From Cordylochernes scorpioides (taxonomy: Eukaryota; Arthropoda; Arachnida; Pseudoscorpiones; Chernetidae): DNA of 64,000 bases. The translations under genes and the position numbers were made by a program. The DNA is taken from assembly GCA_030710605.1 (NCBI GenBank), contig CP092873.1:881900-945899 (forward strand), read 5' to 3'. Below are positions 11,913 to 22,768 of the stretch, piece by piece; position 1 is the stretch's first letter; the number at the start of each line of letters is the position of its first letter. The notes beneath the pieces are model-generated. The model had not been told where the DNA came from. It saw only the letters and a program-made list of their open reading frames with translations, and ran no database searches.

Positions 11913-12771
11913 AAAATTGCTTCTAATTCCCTCAAGGAAAAAAAAAAAAGAGACAACTGGCGACATCAAAATATGGAACTTCCTTAAGTTTTCTCTCCAT
12001 TAGTTTTGTATCTATGCGATCTTTAAAAACTGTTGCTATCTCAAAATCATCAAAACACTGTTCACACACAAAGTCCAAATTTAATGTCACACGCTTTAAA
12101 GTTTATTCAACATAAAGTTTTATTTTAATAATATTAAACAGAGCTGGATATATAAAAATTCTCCAAGTCCAAATAATACTATCTATTTCTGTATATCATT
12201 ACCTATGCAAATAAAAAGTTTCTTAAAAAAAAAAAACTCGGGACTCTATTAAATTATAAAATAAATTCAATTTTATGGAGAGAAAAGAGGATAATAATTT
12301 TTTTAATAAAGTTATTCACTAGTTGTGTCACGTCTGGTTCAACTTTAATGGCATTCAAAGTTGGTCTTCTCTAATTGAATTGGTGTTGAGAGCGTCACTA
12401 TAAGTGGGGACATGGTATAACTACCATGGAAACTATGCTGATTACCCTTGGTGTAATAAATTTTAGATATCTCAAACGTGAAGTTTGTTTTTAACTATTT
12501 CTATATTTCAAGAAAGAATAGAAAATGTCAATTATGCTGTAAAAAAAGTTTGTATTTGTGAATTTACGAAAATGTCATGATATTTCTGTTTCGTGCAGAT
12601 AACACAAATTGACCTAAAAGAATAATTTAAGGTGAAACAAGTATTAATAAAAGACAATTCGCTGAGGGAAAATATTATTTTATATATAACGGCAATATTA
12701 CTACATCCCATCGACAGGTATAACTACGCTACTGAAGTTTTCTGAATCTAATCCATATATATACACCAATA
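11913..12771. other. array flank and unassigned AT-rich spacer
   Basis: The first ~110 bases are the shared array flank (gaacaaaattgcttct, a run of A, then cttccttaagttttc). Beyond about 12030 there is no recognised feature. Confidence 0.45.
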
Positions 12772-13038
12772 CTTCGCTTTGCGTCGTTTCGTTTTGCGTT
12801 TTTTTTTGAAGTTGCATCGCTGCTTAATTTTTTACTGATTTTCACTGTGCGTCGTTAGATTTTCGAAGTTACGTTGTTTTTGATTCGAGCCTTTAATTTT
12901 TTTTTTTTATTTTTTTTTCGTAAAATATGGCAACACCTTTGTTTTTTGATTGCGCCTTCACATATTTTCACTTTGCGTCGTTTCAATTTGCGTCGTGTTT
13001 TTTTGGAACGTAACCCCGTAAAGCGAGGTATGGGTGTA
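12772..13038. mobile_element. MITE-1, TA target duplication
   Basis: Bounded by TA dinucleotides at 12772-12773 and 13037-13038. Terminal inverted repeats begin 'caccaatacttcgctttgcg' on the left and, reading inward from the right, 'cacccatacctcgctttacg'. The interior repeats the 'gcgtcgtttc' word. There is no transposase, so it is a non-autonomous Tc1/mariner-like or related TA-inserting element. A second, inverted and truncated copy lies at 25437-25677. Confidence 0.8.
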
Positions 13039-13064
13039 CATACAACGAAGCAGGAAATATAAGA

Positions 13065-13340
13065 CAGATATATAAAATAAAAGGATTTAAAAGCGCGAAC
13101 GTTTCTTTTATACATAAAACGAACTTCTACTGTCCTTACTGCGATGAAAAAATATATTTGGAGGGCTTGGCTCATCAGTGGTGAACCCTCCCAGCGGTTT
13201 CGCCAATTTAATCCACCAGACCGCTTCTCAGAGCTCTAATACTGTATTGGATCATTCTGCTTTTATATGCTACACTGAAGGATGGAATCTTAGGAATGGT
13301 TTTCAAGTAAACTATGGACATAAGCTTATAGGACAGTAGA
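13065..13340 (+). mobile_element. family C element copy
   Basis: Starts with an arm 'aaaataaaaggatttaaaag', 'cgcgaacgtttcttttatac' and 'cttctactgtccttactgcg', then the conserved core 'gggagggcttggctcatcag', 'tggtgaaccctcccagcggt' and ttcgccaatttaat, ending near 'ggacataagcttataggaca'. The core can form a hairpin through gggaggg and ccctccc. Nothing is encoded. Confidence 0.8.
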
Positions 13341-13414
13341 ATTACATTCAAATATTTGCTTCGAGCAATGCTCTTCAGCAAACTATAAAGACAAGAACAT
13401 TAGGAATAAATTAA

Positions 13415-13935
13415 CACAAAGCAATAACGCGCCATCTATACATATAAAATAAAAGAATTTAAAAGCGCGAACGTTTCTTTTATACATAAAACGAACTTCT
13501 ACTGTCCTTACTGCGATGAAAAAATATATTGGGAGGGCTTGGCTCATCAGTGGTGAACCCTCCCAGCGGGTTCGCCAATTTAATCCACCAGACCGCTTCT
13601 CAGAGCTCTAATACTGTATTGGGGCATTCTGCTTTTATATGCTACACTGAAGGATGGAATCTTAGGAATGGTGTTCAAGTAAACTATGGACATAAGCTTA
13701 TAGGACAGTAGAATCACATTCAAATATTTGCTTCGAGCAATGCCTTTCAGCAAACTATAAATTGGCGAAACCGCTGGGAGGGTTCACCACTGATGAGCCA
13801 AGCCCTCCCAATATATTTTTTCATCGCAGTAAGGACAGTAGAAGTTCGTTTTATGTATAAAAGAAACGTTCGCGCTTTTAAATACTTTTATTTTATATGT
13901 ATAGATGGCGCGTTATTGCTTTGTGTTAATAAGAC
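13415..13935. mobile_element. family C fold-back composite
   Basis: A second direct copy (13415-13755) begins with 'ttaacacaaagcaataacgc' and 'gccatctatacatataaaat'. It is followed immediately by an inverted copy (13757-13935) that ends in the complementary 'gcgttattgctttgtgttaa'. Both full ends are therefore inverted repeats. The direct and inverted copies differ by few bases, so the fold-back is fairly recent. Confidence 0.8.
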
Positions 13936-14425
13936 AGATATGCAAAAAAACTGGTTTATTTTATCATATGTTTCTAACAAATGTTTTTGTAAGTTTTGAT
14001 GGAAAATCTACTAAGCAAAATCTCAAATTTCGCTAAAGAAGATGAAATACAAATCCGAGAGAAGAGCTTCTTTAATAATAAGATTATCGAATAGGGAGAT
14101 TTTAACCTTGTCTTAAAGAAATATTTATATAAAAAGGCTTGAAGGGAGAGAAAATAATATTAAATTAAAAATTCTCAGTAGTAACTTATTTTATTATTTT
14201 TAAATTACAATGTGTATTTTTAATGAATAAATTAATTATAAAAACTCAATCCGATAATTCATAATGAGAATTTGGTTGCAAACAAATTGGATTAATCAAC
14301 TTTGAAATAGTCAGTCTATGTAGATGGATGCAATTTCCAGCTCATCTTGAAGCAGGTGAATAACTCAATCCGGTCATGAAGAACATCAAACCGTCCATTT
14401 GGATGGACATCTATAAATTCTTAAT
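13936..14425. other. AT-rich spacer, nothing recognised
   Basis: No repeat shared with the rest of the window and no coding signal. Confidence 0.5.
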
Positions 14426-14745
14426 CTTCTTCTTCTTTCTTATCTCCACTCAATCATATTAGGGTGTCAAGCTTGTAAAGCTAAGTGTGAAGTAGATTGC
14501 GTCTGCCTTTGTCATTAAGACTGGGAGCACTACTCAGTGGCAGGTCGACTTAGCTCCAAAAGAAATGGCCGCCTCTGACATGAGGAACAGATGCCATGTG
14601 CAGCCGCTCCTAACATAGAGTACAAACGCTGCTCATCCTGTATCCCTGGAACCCTTACAGGGTACTATCAGCCAGGCCAGCTGAACCCAGGTTTTTAATG
14701 AGCTTGTTACTGCTTCCCCTCCCCCTTTTTCATCTGGCTTAATGA
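14426..14745 (+). mobile_element. SINE-3 copy
   Basis: Starts at 'cttcttcttctttcttatct' and includes 'gtcattaagactgggagcac', 'tactcagtggcaggtcgact', 'ggccgcctctgacatgagga' and 'gagcttgttactgcttcccc'. It differs from the copies at 24864 and 60759 by having extra sequence (about 'actcaatcatattagggtgt') near its start. Flanking duplication is not clear here. Confidence 0.8.
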
Positions 14746-15450
14746 ATCATTGATGTCTTATAATCTAATTCTTCGCCATATTTTTCCTATAAATGGACTT
14801 TTTTCCTTTGTTGGTTTTTGCTCTAGACTTCCATGTGTTCCTTCACATCGACTGAACTTTAACACAGCTGCCTAGCACAGGCAGGGTTCTTGGGATAAGG
14901 TAGAATTCTCAGGTTAGACAGAGTTGTCAAGATTAAGCGGAGTTGTTCAGATCTAACAAGATGGGAAATGTCTATCAAAGACGACAGAAGTGACAAGATG
15001 GGACAGTTTTCTCAGGATGGGACAGGAATGAAAAAAGAGACAGGATAATCAGGAGAGAACAGTTTTCCCAGGAGGGGAGAGAGTTGCCAGGAAGTGACAG
15101 AGATACCAGAACAGGACATGGCTGAAGAAAGTTGACAGGTTTGTCAGAATGGGGCCTGGAATGAATCAGAAAGGGAAGAGATTGAATTCCACCCTATACA
15201 TCTCGCACACACACTATGTAAATATATAAAATAAATTATTTTATAATTAGAATTGGTGAAAGGTTTGATTTATTGTTTCCACAGAAATATGGTCGGTCAA
15301 GTCATCAATTTTGTGGAGGGCAATCAATCAGTTGGGAGAGATGAAGTTCTCACTCCCGAGTCTCCACTGGGGCCACTCCTAGGCAGCGCGCTATATCTCG
15401 GTGGAATATTCCGTTTGCTCTCCAAATTTGAATATATTTATAACAAAAAA
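14746..15450. other. spacer with purine-rich tract
   Basis: About 14890-15190 is unusually G/A-rich with loosely repeated gacagg, caggaa and gggaca words, suggesting an old degenerate simple repeat. No gene is supported. Confidence 0.5.
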
Positions 15451-15452
15451 AG

Positions 15453-15600
15453 GGGCATATCCTGATCGCACTCATATGAGAATTTTAGATGGCATTGCGC
15501 CATCTAGTGGAATAAAAATAAACTAAACGATCTGCCATCTAAAATTCTCATGTGAGTGCGGTCAGGGTATGTCTTCATTTGTTTTTAATATCAACAACTG
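15453..15600. mobile_element. family A2 fold-back remnant with CTCF-type motif
   Basis: The arm 'catatcctgatcgcactcat' with 'gagaattttagatggc' reappears inverted at 15531-15575. Between the arms, 15497-15510 reads gcgccatctagtgg, whose complement ccactagatggcgc fits the CTCF consensus CCASYAGRKGGCRC at every position. It has the same general layout as 49290-49815. Confidence 0.7.
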
Positions 15601-15668
15601 ACCTTTTTTTATTTTCTAGAAATATATTTTCGCGTATTTATTTTTATTGTTTTTTCACATATTTATAT

Positions 15669-15880
15669 GTACTAGAGCGCCATCTGTTATCAAATTATAA
15701 AAATATTTTAGTGGCGTATTATTCTTTTTAAAATAAAACAATTTCTACTGTCCTTACTGCGATGACAATTACCTTTAATTTTTTCATCGCAGTAAGGACA
15801 GTAGAAATTGTTTTATTTTAAAAAGAATAATACGCCACTAAAATATTTTTATAATTTGATAACAGATGGCGCTCTAGTAC
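15669..15880. mobile_element. family C2 fold-back, 97-bp arms
   Basis: Arms 15669-15765 and 15784-15880 are inverted copies of one another around an 18-base spacer. Arms contain 'gtactagagcgccatctgtt', 'agtggcgtattattcttttt' and 'tctactgtccttactgcgat'. The last phrase also occurs in family C, so C and C2 share the inner part but have different ends. Confidence 0.9.
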
Positions 15881-16069
15881 ATCATAACATTATTGTTCTA
15901 ATAAAAGACACAATTTGATATTTGCGGAAGAGCGATTGCTCGAAGCATATTATATATTTATAATTATATTTAATTCTGCTGTCCTAAAAGCTTATGTCCA
16001 TAGTTCTTCTAAAATACCCATTCCAAGATTCTTACAACGGTCACCTATAAAAGGAAGTTCCAAAAATGC

Positions 16070-16230
16070 AATATAACAGCGGTATGGTAGATTAAACTGG
16101 CGAAACCGCTGGGAGGGTTCACCACTGATGAGCCAGGCCCTCCCTTTAATTTTTTCATCGCAGTAAGGACAGTAGAAATTGTTTTTATTTTAAAAAGAAT
16201 AATACGCCACTAAAATATTTTTATAACATA
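16070..16230 (-). mobile_element. family C2 partial copy
   Basis: Minus-strand copy carrying the conserved core (ggcgaaaccgctgggagggt, then tcaccactgatgagcc) and the 'aataatacgccactaaaata' arm. Similar to 43555-43850 and 55810-56320. Confidence 0.75.
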
Positions 16231-16261
16231 TTTATATATATTATATAATTAAAAAAGATAA

Positions 16262-16670
16262 TATTTTCTGTTGTATTTTAGATTATCTTGAGGATTATGC
16301 TATGGAATTATTTGCTGGTTATTTTAGTATTAAATGGTATTGGTAATACAGTCGTGGGTAAAATCTTGAAAGTATAATAATAAAAATGGTATTGATCAGA
16401 TATTGCTTTAATCGAACCCATGGAATATATATAAAAACAATTTAATAAAAGTAGTGCCTGGCTTAAGGCGAGTAGAATAAGGAAAAACAAAAGATTATTT
16501 ACATAATGTACAAAAGTTTTGAGCCGGCCATCGGGGAACAACAATGAATATTTATAGGGGAAGCGTGACCTCTGGCGGTCGATTTAACAGAGTATTTGAA
16601 TCTATGAAATATAATTTTAAATAAAATAATATTTTAATATAACATAATATTTTAATATAACATATCTCCT
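16262..16670 (-). mobile_element. family D repeat
   Basis: Inverse of the repeats at 33425, 48485 and 62790. Shared landmarks on this strand: 'tgcctggcttaaggcgagta', 'gagccggccatcggggaaca' and 'aagcgtgacctctggcggtc', with a short 'taatataacata' direct repeat at the right end. No ORF is conserved. The nearest R1-like LINE start is only about 80 bases to the right. Confidence 0.75.
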
Positions 16671-16747
16671 GATGATTCAGCGAACAGATTACACAACAGG
16701 GTCAGAAGATAGTGTAAACTAATTTTCAGAAATTTATTGAGTTCTTA

Positions 16748-19624
16748 ATGTATATTAAAATTATTCAACAAAATACCAGAAAAAGCAAAAATTGCATAAG
16801 TGAGCTTTGTGCATCTGATGAAATTAGAAATGCAGATATATTAATGATACAAGAACCTTATATAATCAAAGAGGAAGTAATATTTCCGGGACCTTGTACA
16901 AAATATCAATTGATGAACAGTCCCAATATAAATACGGCAATAATTGTAAGAAATAGCAGCCTAAAAATTCAATTAAGTACAGAATTCACTAACTCATTCG
17001 CTACAACTATAACCATACAAACAAAAAGTAAGAAAATATATCTTTCGAACATTTATATACATCCGAATTCAATGAAAAATGAGCACGAGGAGTTTATGAG
17101 GAGGTTAATTAACACAAACTTACATATACCGGTGATAATCTGCGGCGATTTCAATGCCAGAGCTCCGTTATGGTATGACATCAGGAAAAATTATAATGGA
17201 CACAGACTGATCCCTATCATAGATGAAATAAACTTAATCATCCATAATAATAAAACTTTCACGTGTCGTGAAGCAAGTGTGATTGATCTCACACTAACGA
17301 ATAAACAGGCAATTGCGGCGATCAGAAATTGGAAGACACAGCAGATATCGCAAATTTCAGATCATGTAGCTATATCTTTTGAACTACATACAAACGAACA
17401 ATTTAGTTCAGAAAAATATTATTCCACTTGGAAATTTAATGAGAAAAGTGCGAACTGGTTAGGTTTTAGTCAGAGAATTAACAGAACTGAACGAGAAAAA
17501 ATTGAAAACTTATTAGATATAGTGGATACACCAGAAATGATCGATCAAACAGTAAAAGAACTTACGAACATACTGATTGAGGCAGCATATAATTCACTTA
17601 AAGTAAATAATAATATGACAACAAAAAATAATGTTGGTAATAAGTGGTGGAATAAGAATTTACAGCTTCTAAAGGATCACTGTCATTATCTTAGAAACTG
17701 TTACTATAGAAACAAAAATTGCCCTAATCATATTAAACAATACTATAAAATCGTACGAAATAAGTATTTACGGGAAATAGAAAAAGCTAGGAAAGCATCC
17801 TGGAGAATTTTTCTGGAGGAAAATAAATCGAACAACCCTTATGGAAACTTATATAAGGTGTACAAAAACATCAAAAGTGGATCTAATCGGAAGAGAAATA
17901 TGCAAATTTTGGAGGGTAATACTGACATGGAATGTTTGCAGAAGGGTGAGGAATTATTAAACAACTTATTTCCAGATGATAAATGTGAAGAAGATACAAA
18001 CACCCATAAAAGTATAAGAAATTATAATTTAAAATTACTCAATAAAGAAAAACCGATGGTTATGATTACTGAAGTTAACGACTTAATTGACAAATTAAAT
18101 CCAAAGAAATCTCCCGGAATAGACAACATCTCTAACAACATGATAAGGCACACTAAGCAATTTATTGCTCCTATATTGGTGAAACTATTTCAAAAATGTT
18201 TAGACATACAATACTATCCTGCTGAATGGAAAAGAGCAGAGGCAATAATTATTCCTAAACCTGGAAAAACAGATTTTAATAACTACAAAAATTATAGACC
18301 TTTATGTCTTAATTCCAACATTTCTAAAATATTTGAAAAAATAATTAATAATAGAATAATAAAATATTATGAAGATTTTAATTTACTAAGTGATCGACAA
18401 CATGGCTTTAGAAGATCGAAATCTACTATTACTGCACTAACTGAAATAATAAAAATTGCGTTAGAACATAAAACAAGAGAATATGCAGCAATAATTGCAG
18501 TGGATATTAGTGCAGCGTTTGATAATGCATGGTGGCCGGCCTTGATGAAAAGACTAGATGAAGATGGTGTGCAGGCTTCAATGATAAAACTTCTACAATC
18601 ATACTTTGATAATAGAAGAATAAGATTTAGACATTCCTCAACTGAAATTAATAAGAAACTAAGTAAAGGATGTCCACAGGGAGGACCACTGTCTCCCACA
18701 TTATGGAATATTCTTATTAATGAAATACTGAATAATAATCTGGATGATAACTGTGAAACAATAGGATATGCAGATGATATTACGCTAATATGTTGGAATA
18801 AAACTCCTGAACAACTAAGAAAGACAATAGATGAGGTATTAAGAAAAATCAATGAATGGTGTGAAAGTCGTAAATTAAAATTGTCAGATGAAAAAACAAA
18901 AATATTATATTTATATAAATGCAATAGCGATATAATAGTCTCAGGTAGCAAGTTAATTAAACCGGTTGAAGAACTTAAGATCCTAGGAGTGACTATTAAA
19001 AATCACCGAGTCAGAAGCAAACTGGACTTTACGCCTCACGTTAATGAAACGATCATAAAAGTAACTAGAGCTAGTGGATACCTATTTGGCCTGACAAAGA
19101 AAGCATGGGGTCTAGACTTTAGACGAAGACTGATACTGTATAAAGCATTATATCGAAGTACAATTACATACGGTTATCCAATATGGTATCCATTCATAAA
19201 AAAAAAGTCTAAGGACAAACTGAATTCTCTTCAATATAATATTTTAAAACATTGTATACAAGCCTACAGTACAACATCATCGGATTGTACACACATACTT
19301 GCACAAGTCCCCAAACTTACTGAATACATTGAATCTAACATGCTGAAAACCGAAATAAATTACAATCGATTTGACTCTTCAAGTAGGAATATAATTTCTA
19401 ATTATATAAGGGAAAAATTGCAGAAATACTATGAGAAGACTAACACCATTTTCAAGTCCTTCTTTACTGATTCCCAAATACCCAAATATGTCAAGCCAAA
19501 TTTTTACAACGTTCAATTTTTACTGGACACGGTAACTTTAGATCATATTTGTACAAGATCAGAAAGACGGATTCGCCTAAATGCTCATGTGGCGCAGAAG
19601 AAGAAAATCCTGTACATATTCTAA
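16748..19624 (+). CDS. R1-clade-like LINE ORF2: endonuclease and reverse transcriptase
   Basis: The 958-codon frame encodes an apurinic-type endonuclease followed by reverse transcriptase, the retrotransposition machinery of a non-LTR element. Endonuclease signatures include QEPY near residue 35, GDFNA at 133-137 and SDH at 204-206. The RT region has the 'AAFDNAWWPALM' block typical of the R1/LOA group, GCPQGGPLSPTLWN, and the catalytic YADD at 674-677. After about residue 925 the frame goes out of register: the conserved 'TGHGNFRSYLYKIRK' and a C-x-C-x8-H-x4-C knuckle continue in another frame to 19758. The switch maps to the T5 run at 19517-19521, consistent with loss of one T. No ORF1 is present upstream, so the copy is 5'-truncated. 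Family assignment is from remembered motifs. Confidence 0.9.
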   Translation: MYIKIIQQNTRKSKNCISELCASDEIRNADILMIQEPYIIKEEVIFPGPCTKYQLMNSPNINTAIIVRNSSLKIQLSTEFTNSFATTITIQTKSKKIYLSNIYIHPNSMKNEHEEFMRRLINTNLHIPVIICGDFNARAPLWYDIRKNYNGHRLIPIIDEINLIIHNNKTFTCREASVIDLTLTNKQAIAAIRNWKTQQISQISDHVAISFELHTNEQFSSEKYYSTWKFNEKSANWLGFSQRINRTEREKIENLLDIVDTPEMIDQTVKELTNILIEAAYNSLKVNNNMTTKNNVGNKWWNKNLQLLKDHCHYLRNCYYRNKNCPNHIKQYYKIVRNKYLREIEKARKASWRIFLEENKSNNPYGNLYKVYKNIKSGSNRKRNMQILEGNTDMECLQKGEELLNNLFPDDKCEEDTNTHKSIRNYNLKLLNKEKPMVMITEVNDLIDKLNPKKSPGIDNISNNMIRHTKQFIAPILVKLFQKCLDIQYYPAEWKRAEAIIIPKPGKTDFNNYKNYRPLCLNSNISKIFEKIINNRIIKYYEDFNLLSDRQHGFRRSKSTITALTEIIKIALEHKTREYAAIIAVDISAAFDNAWWPALMKRLDEDGVQASMIKLLQSYFDNRRIRFRHSSTEINKKLSKGCPQGGPLSPTLWNILINEILNNNLDDNCETIGYADDITLICWNKTPEQLRKTIDEVLRKINEWCESRKLKLSDEKTKILYLYKCNSDIIVSGSKLIKPVEELKILGVTIKNHRVRSKLDFTPHVNETIIKVTRASGYLFGLTKKAWGLDFRRRLILYKALYRSTITYGYPIWYPFIKKKSKDKLNSLQYNILKHCIQAYSTTSSDCTHILAQVPKLTEYIESNMLKTEINYNRFDSSSRNIISNYIREKLQKYYEKTNTIFKSFFTDSQIPKYVKPNFYNVQFLLDTVTLDHICTRSERRIRLNAHVAQKKKILYIF

Positions 19625-19758
19625 CGGATTGTCGACTTGTAGAGGACTTGAGAGTCAAAAATCAAATAAATATAAATTGTCTAAATCAAATAGTTAATAA
19701 CAGATATATGTATATAAATTTTAATAGATTTTGTAGAATGTTTTTTAGTAATAGATAG
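19525..19758 (+). pseudogene. frameshifted C-terminus of the R1-like LINE ORF2
   Basis: Continues the protein of the preceding frame after a one-base indel. It carries the TGHG block, then cysteines at 19582 and 19588, histidine at 19615 and cysteine at 19630, the LINE C-terminal zinc-knuckle pattern. It ends with the natural stop at 19756-19758. The remainder to about 20010 is the likely 3' UTR, ending in 'atgataataaaatatatc'. Confidence 0.85.
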
Positions 19759-20034
19759 CCTGGGCTGTAATAAATGGCAAATAGTTATATGCTGTAAATA
19801 GCTCTAAATTTCTGTTCTCAACTGTGATGTTCAATAATATTCATTATAGGGTAATTAAATCGTTGACTAACTGACAAATACGTTAATAATATCTATTATA
19901 ATTACTAAAATCATACTAATAATTACTGTAAAAGCTCCCAAACTTGTGTATGCATGCAAATATCCAAGACGGATATCGCGTGCTTTGTAAATGATAATAA
20001 AATATATCTACTTATATAATTGCCTTATTCTGAA

Positions 20035-21029
20035 GCTCACGGATAGAATGCGCGCCCATTGGCTGCCGCCGGCGAACACGTGTCCTCCCTGCCCCCCTCT
20101 AGACAACCCTGTTATCAGCTGTGTGATACATACACCTGTCTATAGCGGCCATTCTAGACAACCCTGTTATCAGCAGTGTGTTACATCCACCTGTCTATAC
20201 AGACCACCCTGTCTATAGCGGACACTTTAGGCAACCCTGTAAACAGCAGTGTGTTACATCCACCTGTCTATACAGACCACCCTGTATATAGCGGCCATTC
20301 TAACCTGTCTATACAGACCACCCTGTATATAGCGGCCATTCTAGAAAACCCTGTTATCAGCTGTGTGATACATACACCTGTCTATAGCGGCCACTCTGGA
20401 CAACCCTGTTATCAGCTGTGTGATACATCCACCTGTCTATACAGACCACCCTGCCTATAGCGGTCACCTTAGGCAACCCTGTTATCATTAGTGTGTTACA
20501 TTCACCTGTCTATACAGACCACCCTGTCTATAGCGGACACTTTAGGCAACCCTGTAATCAGCAGTGTGTTACATCCACCTGTCTATACAGACCACCCTGT
20601 ATATAGCGGCCATTCTAGAAAACCCTGTTATTAGCTGTGTGATACATACACCTGTTTATAGCGGCCACTCTAGATAACCCTGTTATCAGCTGTGTGATAC
20701 ATCCACCTGTCTATACAGACCACCCTGTCTATAGCGGTCACCTTAGGCAACCCTGTTATATTAGTGTGTTACATTCACCTGTCTATACAGACCACCCTGT
20801 CTATAGCGGTCACCTTAGGTAACCCTGTTATCAGCAGTGTGATACATACACCTGTCTATACAGACCACCCTGTCTATAGCGGCCACTCTAGACAACCCTG
20901 TTATCGGCTGTGTGATACATACACCTGTCTATACAGACCACCCTGTCTATAGCGACCACCCAAGACAACGTTTTTAAAATATATTCGCACTCGGGTAAAA
21001 CCCGGGCGTTGCCCGGGCCATTCGTCTAG
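20035..21029 (+). mobile_element. non-autonomous Helitron-like element with internal tandem array
   Basis: The right end has the classic Helitron 3' structure: hairpin cccgggc-gtt-gcccggg (21001-21017), an 8-base spacer, then CTAG at 21026-21029 followed by T. To its left a tandem array (20100-20950) repeats 'accctgttatcagctgtgtg' and 'cacctgtctatagcgg' in a composite 55-110-bp pattern. The left boundary is not defined; 20040-20095 is GC-rich and resembles, in inverse, the segment at 27385-27425. No replicase/helicase is encoded. Confidence 0.75.
20100..20960 (+). repeat. composite minisatellite inside the Helitron-like element
   Basis: Units alternate 'tgtgatacatacacctgtct' or 'tgtgttacatccacctgtct' with 'atacagaccaccctgtctat'. 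Shares the cctgtctatagc word with the tandem repeat at 5006-5440. Confidence 0.9.
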
Positions 21030-21049
21030 TATATAATAATAAGGTAATT

Positions 21050-21330
21050 TTCTGACCGCCAAATAGACATTTTAGATGCCAGAGCGTCATCTAGTGGAAG
21101 AAATAGCAATTAAACGTTGATTTTGTTTGTTACATAATATTTAGCCAACCTATTTTCTTGATAAATCTAGAAAGGTCAACCACGTACACATTTCTGCCTT
21201 TTGTATCTTGTCAGTGTGAGGCAGACTGTACCTCTACGACCAGAATTTTGGTCCAAGCGGCTTCTCGAATAATCAAGAATTGCGTATTTAAGGCCAAATA
21301 TTTGCGTAAATACGCTAACATGTGAAAAAG
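21050..21330 (-). mobile_element. degraded family A element
   Basis: Recognised by 'gcgtcatctagtggaagaaa', 'tttcttgataaatctagaaa' and 'tacctctacgaccagaattt', all in family A order. The ribozyme region (about 21180-21235) is too altered to form a hammerhead. The CTCF-like site at 21084-21097 has one mismatch (gac instead of ggc). Confidence 0.6.
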
Positions 21331-21339
21331 GCAGAGTTT

Positions 21340-22350
21340 AAGGGTTATTATCTCAATCCCAATATACATGCTGAGAGGTACAACATCTTTAAGTTGTGTT
21401 TATGAGTGTATATTGGTTATCTCGTGTGTCTTCAATAAAGGTCACTGTAATATATTTCAGAGTTATTGTCTCAAACCAGATATACATGGTAAAAGGTACA
21501 ACTTCCTTAAGATTTGTCCATGAGTGTATATTGGTTATCTCGTGTGTCTTCAATAAAGGTCACTGTAATATATTTCAGAGTTATTGTCTCAAACCAGATA
21601 TACATGGTAAAAGGTACAACTTCCTTAAGTTTTATCCATAAGTGTATATTGGTTATCTCGTATGTCTTCAATAAAGGTCACTGTAATATCTTTCAGAGTT
21701 ATTATCTGAATCCCGATATACATGGTAAAAGGTACAACTTCCTTAAGTTTTATCCATTAGTGTATATTGGTTATCTCGTATGTCTTCAATAAAGGTCACT
21801 GTAATATCTTTCAGAGTTATTATCTGAATCCCGATATACATGGTAAAAGGTACAACTTCCTTAAGTTTTATCCATAAGTGTATATTGGTTATCTCGTATG
21901 TCTTCAATAAAGGTCACTGTAATATCTTTCAGAGTTATTGTCTGAATCCCGATATACATGTTAAATGGTACAACTTCCTTAAGTTTTATCCATAAGTGTA
22001 TATTGGTTATCTCGTATGTCTTCAATAAAGGTCACTGTAATATCTTTCAGAGTTATTGTCTGAATCCCGATATACATGTTAAATGGTACAACTTCCTTAA
22101 GTTTTATCCATAAGTGTATATTGGTTATCTCGTATGTCTTCAATAAAGGTCACAGTAATATCTTTCAGAGTTATTATCTGAATCCCGATATACATGGTAA
22201 AAGGTACAACTTCCTTAATTTTTATCCATAAGTGTATATTGGTTATCTCGTATGTCTTCAATAAAGGTCACAGTAATATCTTTCAGAGTTATTATCTGAA
22301 TCCCGATATACATGGTAAAAGGTAAAATTCCTTAAGTTTTATCCATAAGT
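21340..22350 (-). repeat. 118-bp satellite array 4 (about 8 units, inverted)
   Basis: Reverse orientation relative to arrays 1-3 ('gtgtatattggttatctcgt', 'caataaaggtcactgtaata'). Units carry 'tatccataagtgtatattgg' and 'acatggtaaaaggtacaact', variants that set this subfamily apart from array 6. Confidence 0.95.
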
Positions 22351-22768
22351 GTATATAAATAGAATCTGACCTTTGAGAAAACTAACCAGATCGATAAAAT
22401 CAATATATTGATTATATTTTATTCTCCAATATATAGTTATCTGAAGGAAATTAAATATCCATTTATAGGTTAGAAATAGAAATATATAATCTAAATTAGT
22501 TAGAGGCCTAGATCTATTATCTTGATTGCAATCTAGGCTCGGATCAATTATATAGAGATCATTCCTGGCTAATTTTAAGGTAATGATTTTTTTAATTTTT
22601 CGAACATTAATGAATTTTGCATTGATAAGGCACAATTTGGACTATAGATTATAAACACAAGGTAATAAGACCAAATCCAAATAGTGTGTGATGTTTTGAT
22701 AACAGCATTGTTACAGAAACGTCACACACTATTCATTTATTTGGATTTGGTCTTATTACTTTCGAATT
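22350..22768. repeat. array-associated flank, copy 1, with terminal hairpin
   Basis: 'aatagaatctgacctttgag' to 'ggatttggtcttattacttt'. It ends in a long hairpin whose arms are 'aagaccaaatccaaatagtg' plus 'tgtgatgttttgataac' and the near-complement, with a few mismatches. Copy 2 is at 23600-24013. Confidence 0.85.

Noticed and set aside
1-12000. CRISPR-like regular repeats
   Set aside because: Units are contiguous satellites or minisatellites without unique spacers, and the window is eukaryotic.
12855-13175. Basic 106-codon antisense frame over MITE-1 and family C
   Set aside because: Spans two unrelated mobile elements; no gene.
13160-13210. Calling the family C core a true hammerhead ribozyme
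   Set aside because: The boxes are present but in permuted order, with too little sequence between them for stems I and III; kept only as a finding.
18367-18951. 194-codon antisense frame opposite the R1-like RT
   Set aside because: Shadow of the reverse transcriptase coding strand with no independent motif.
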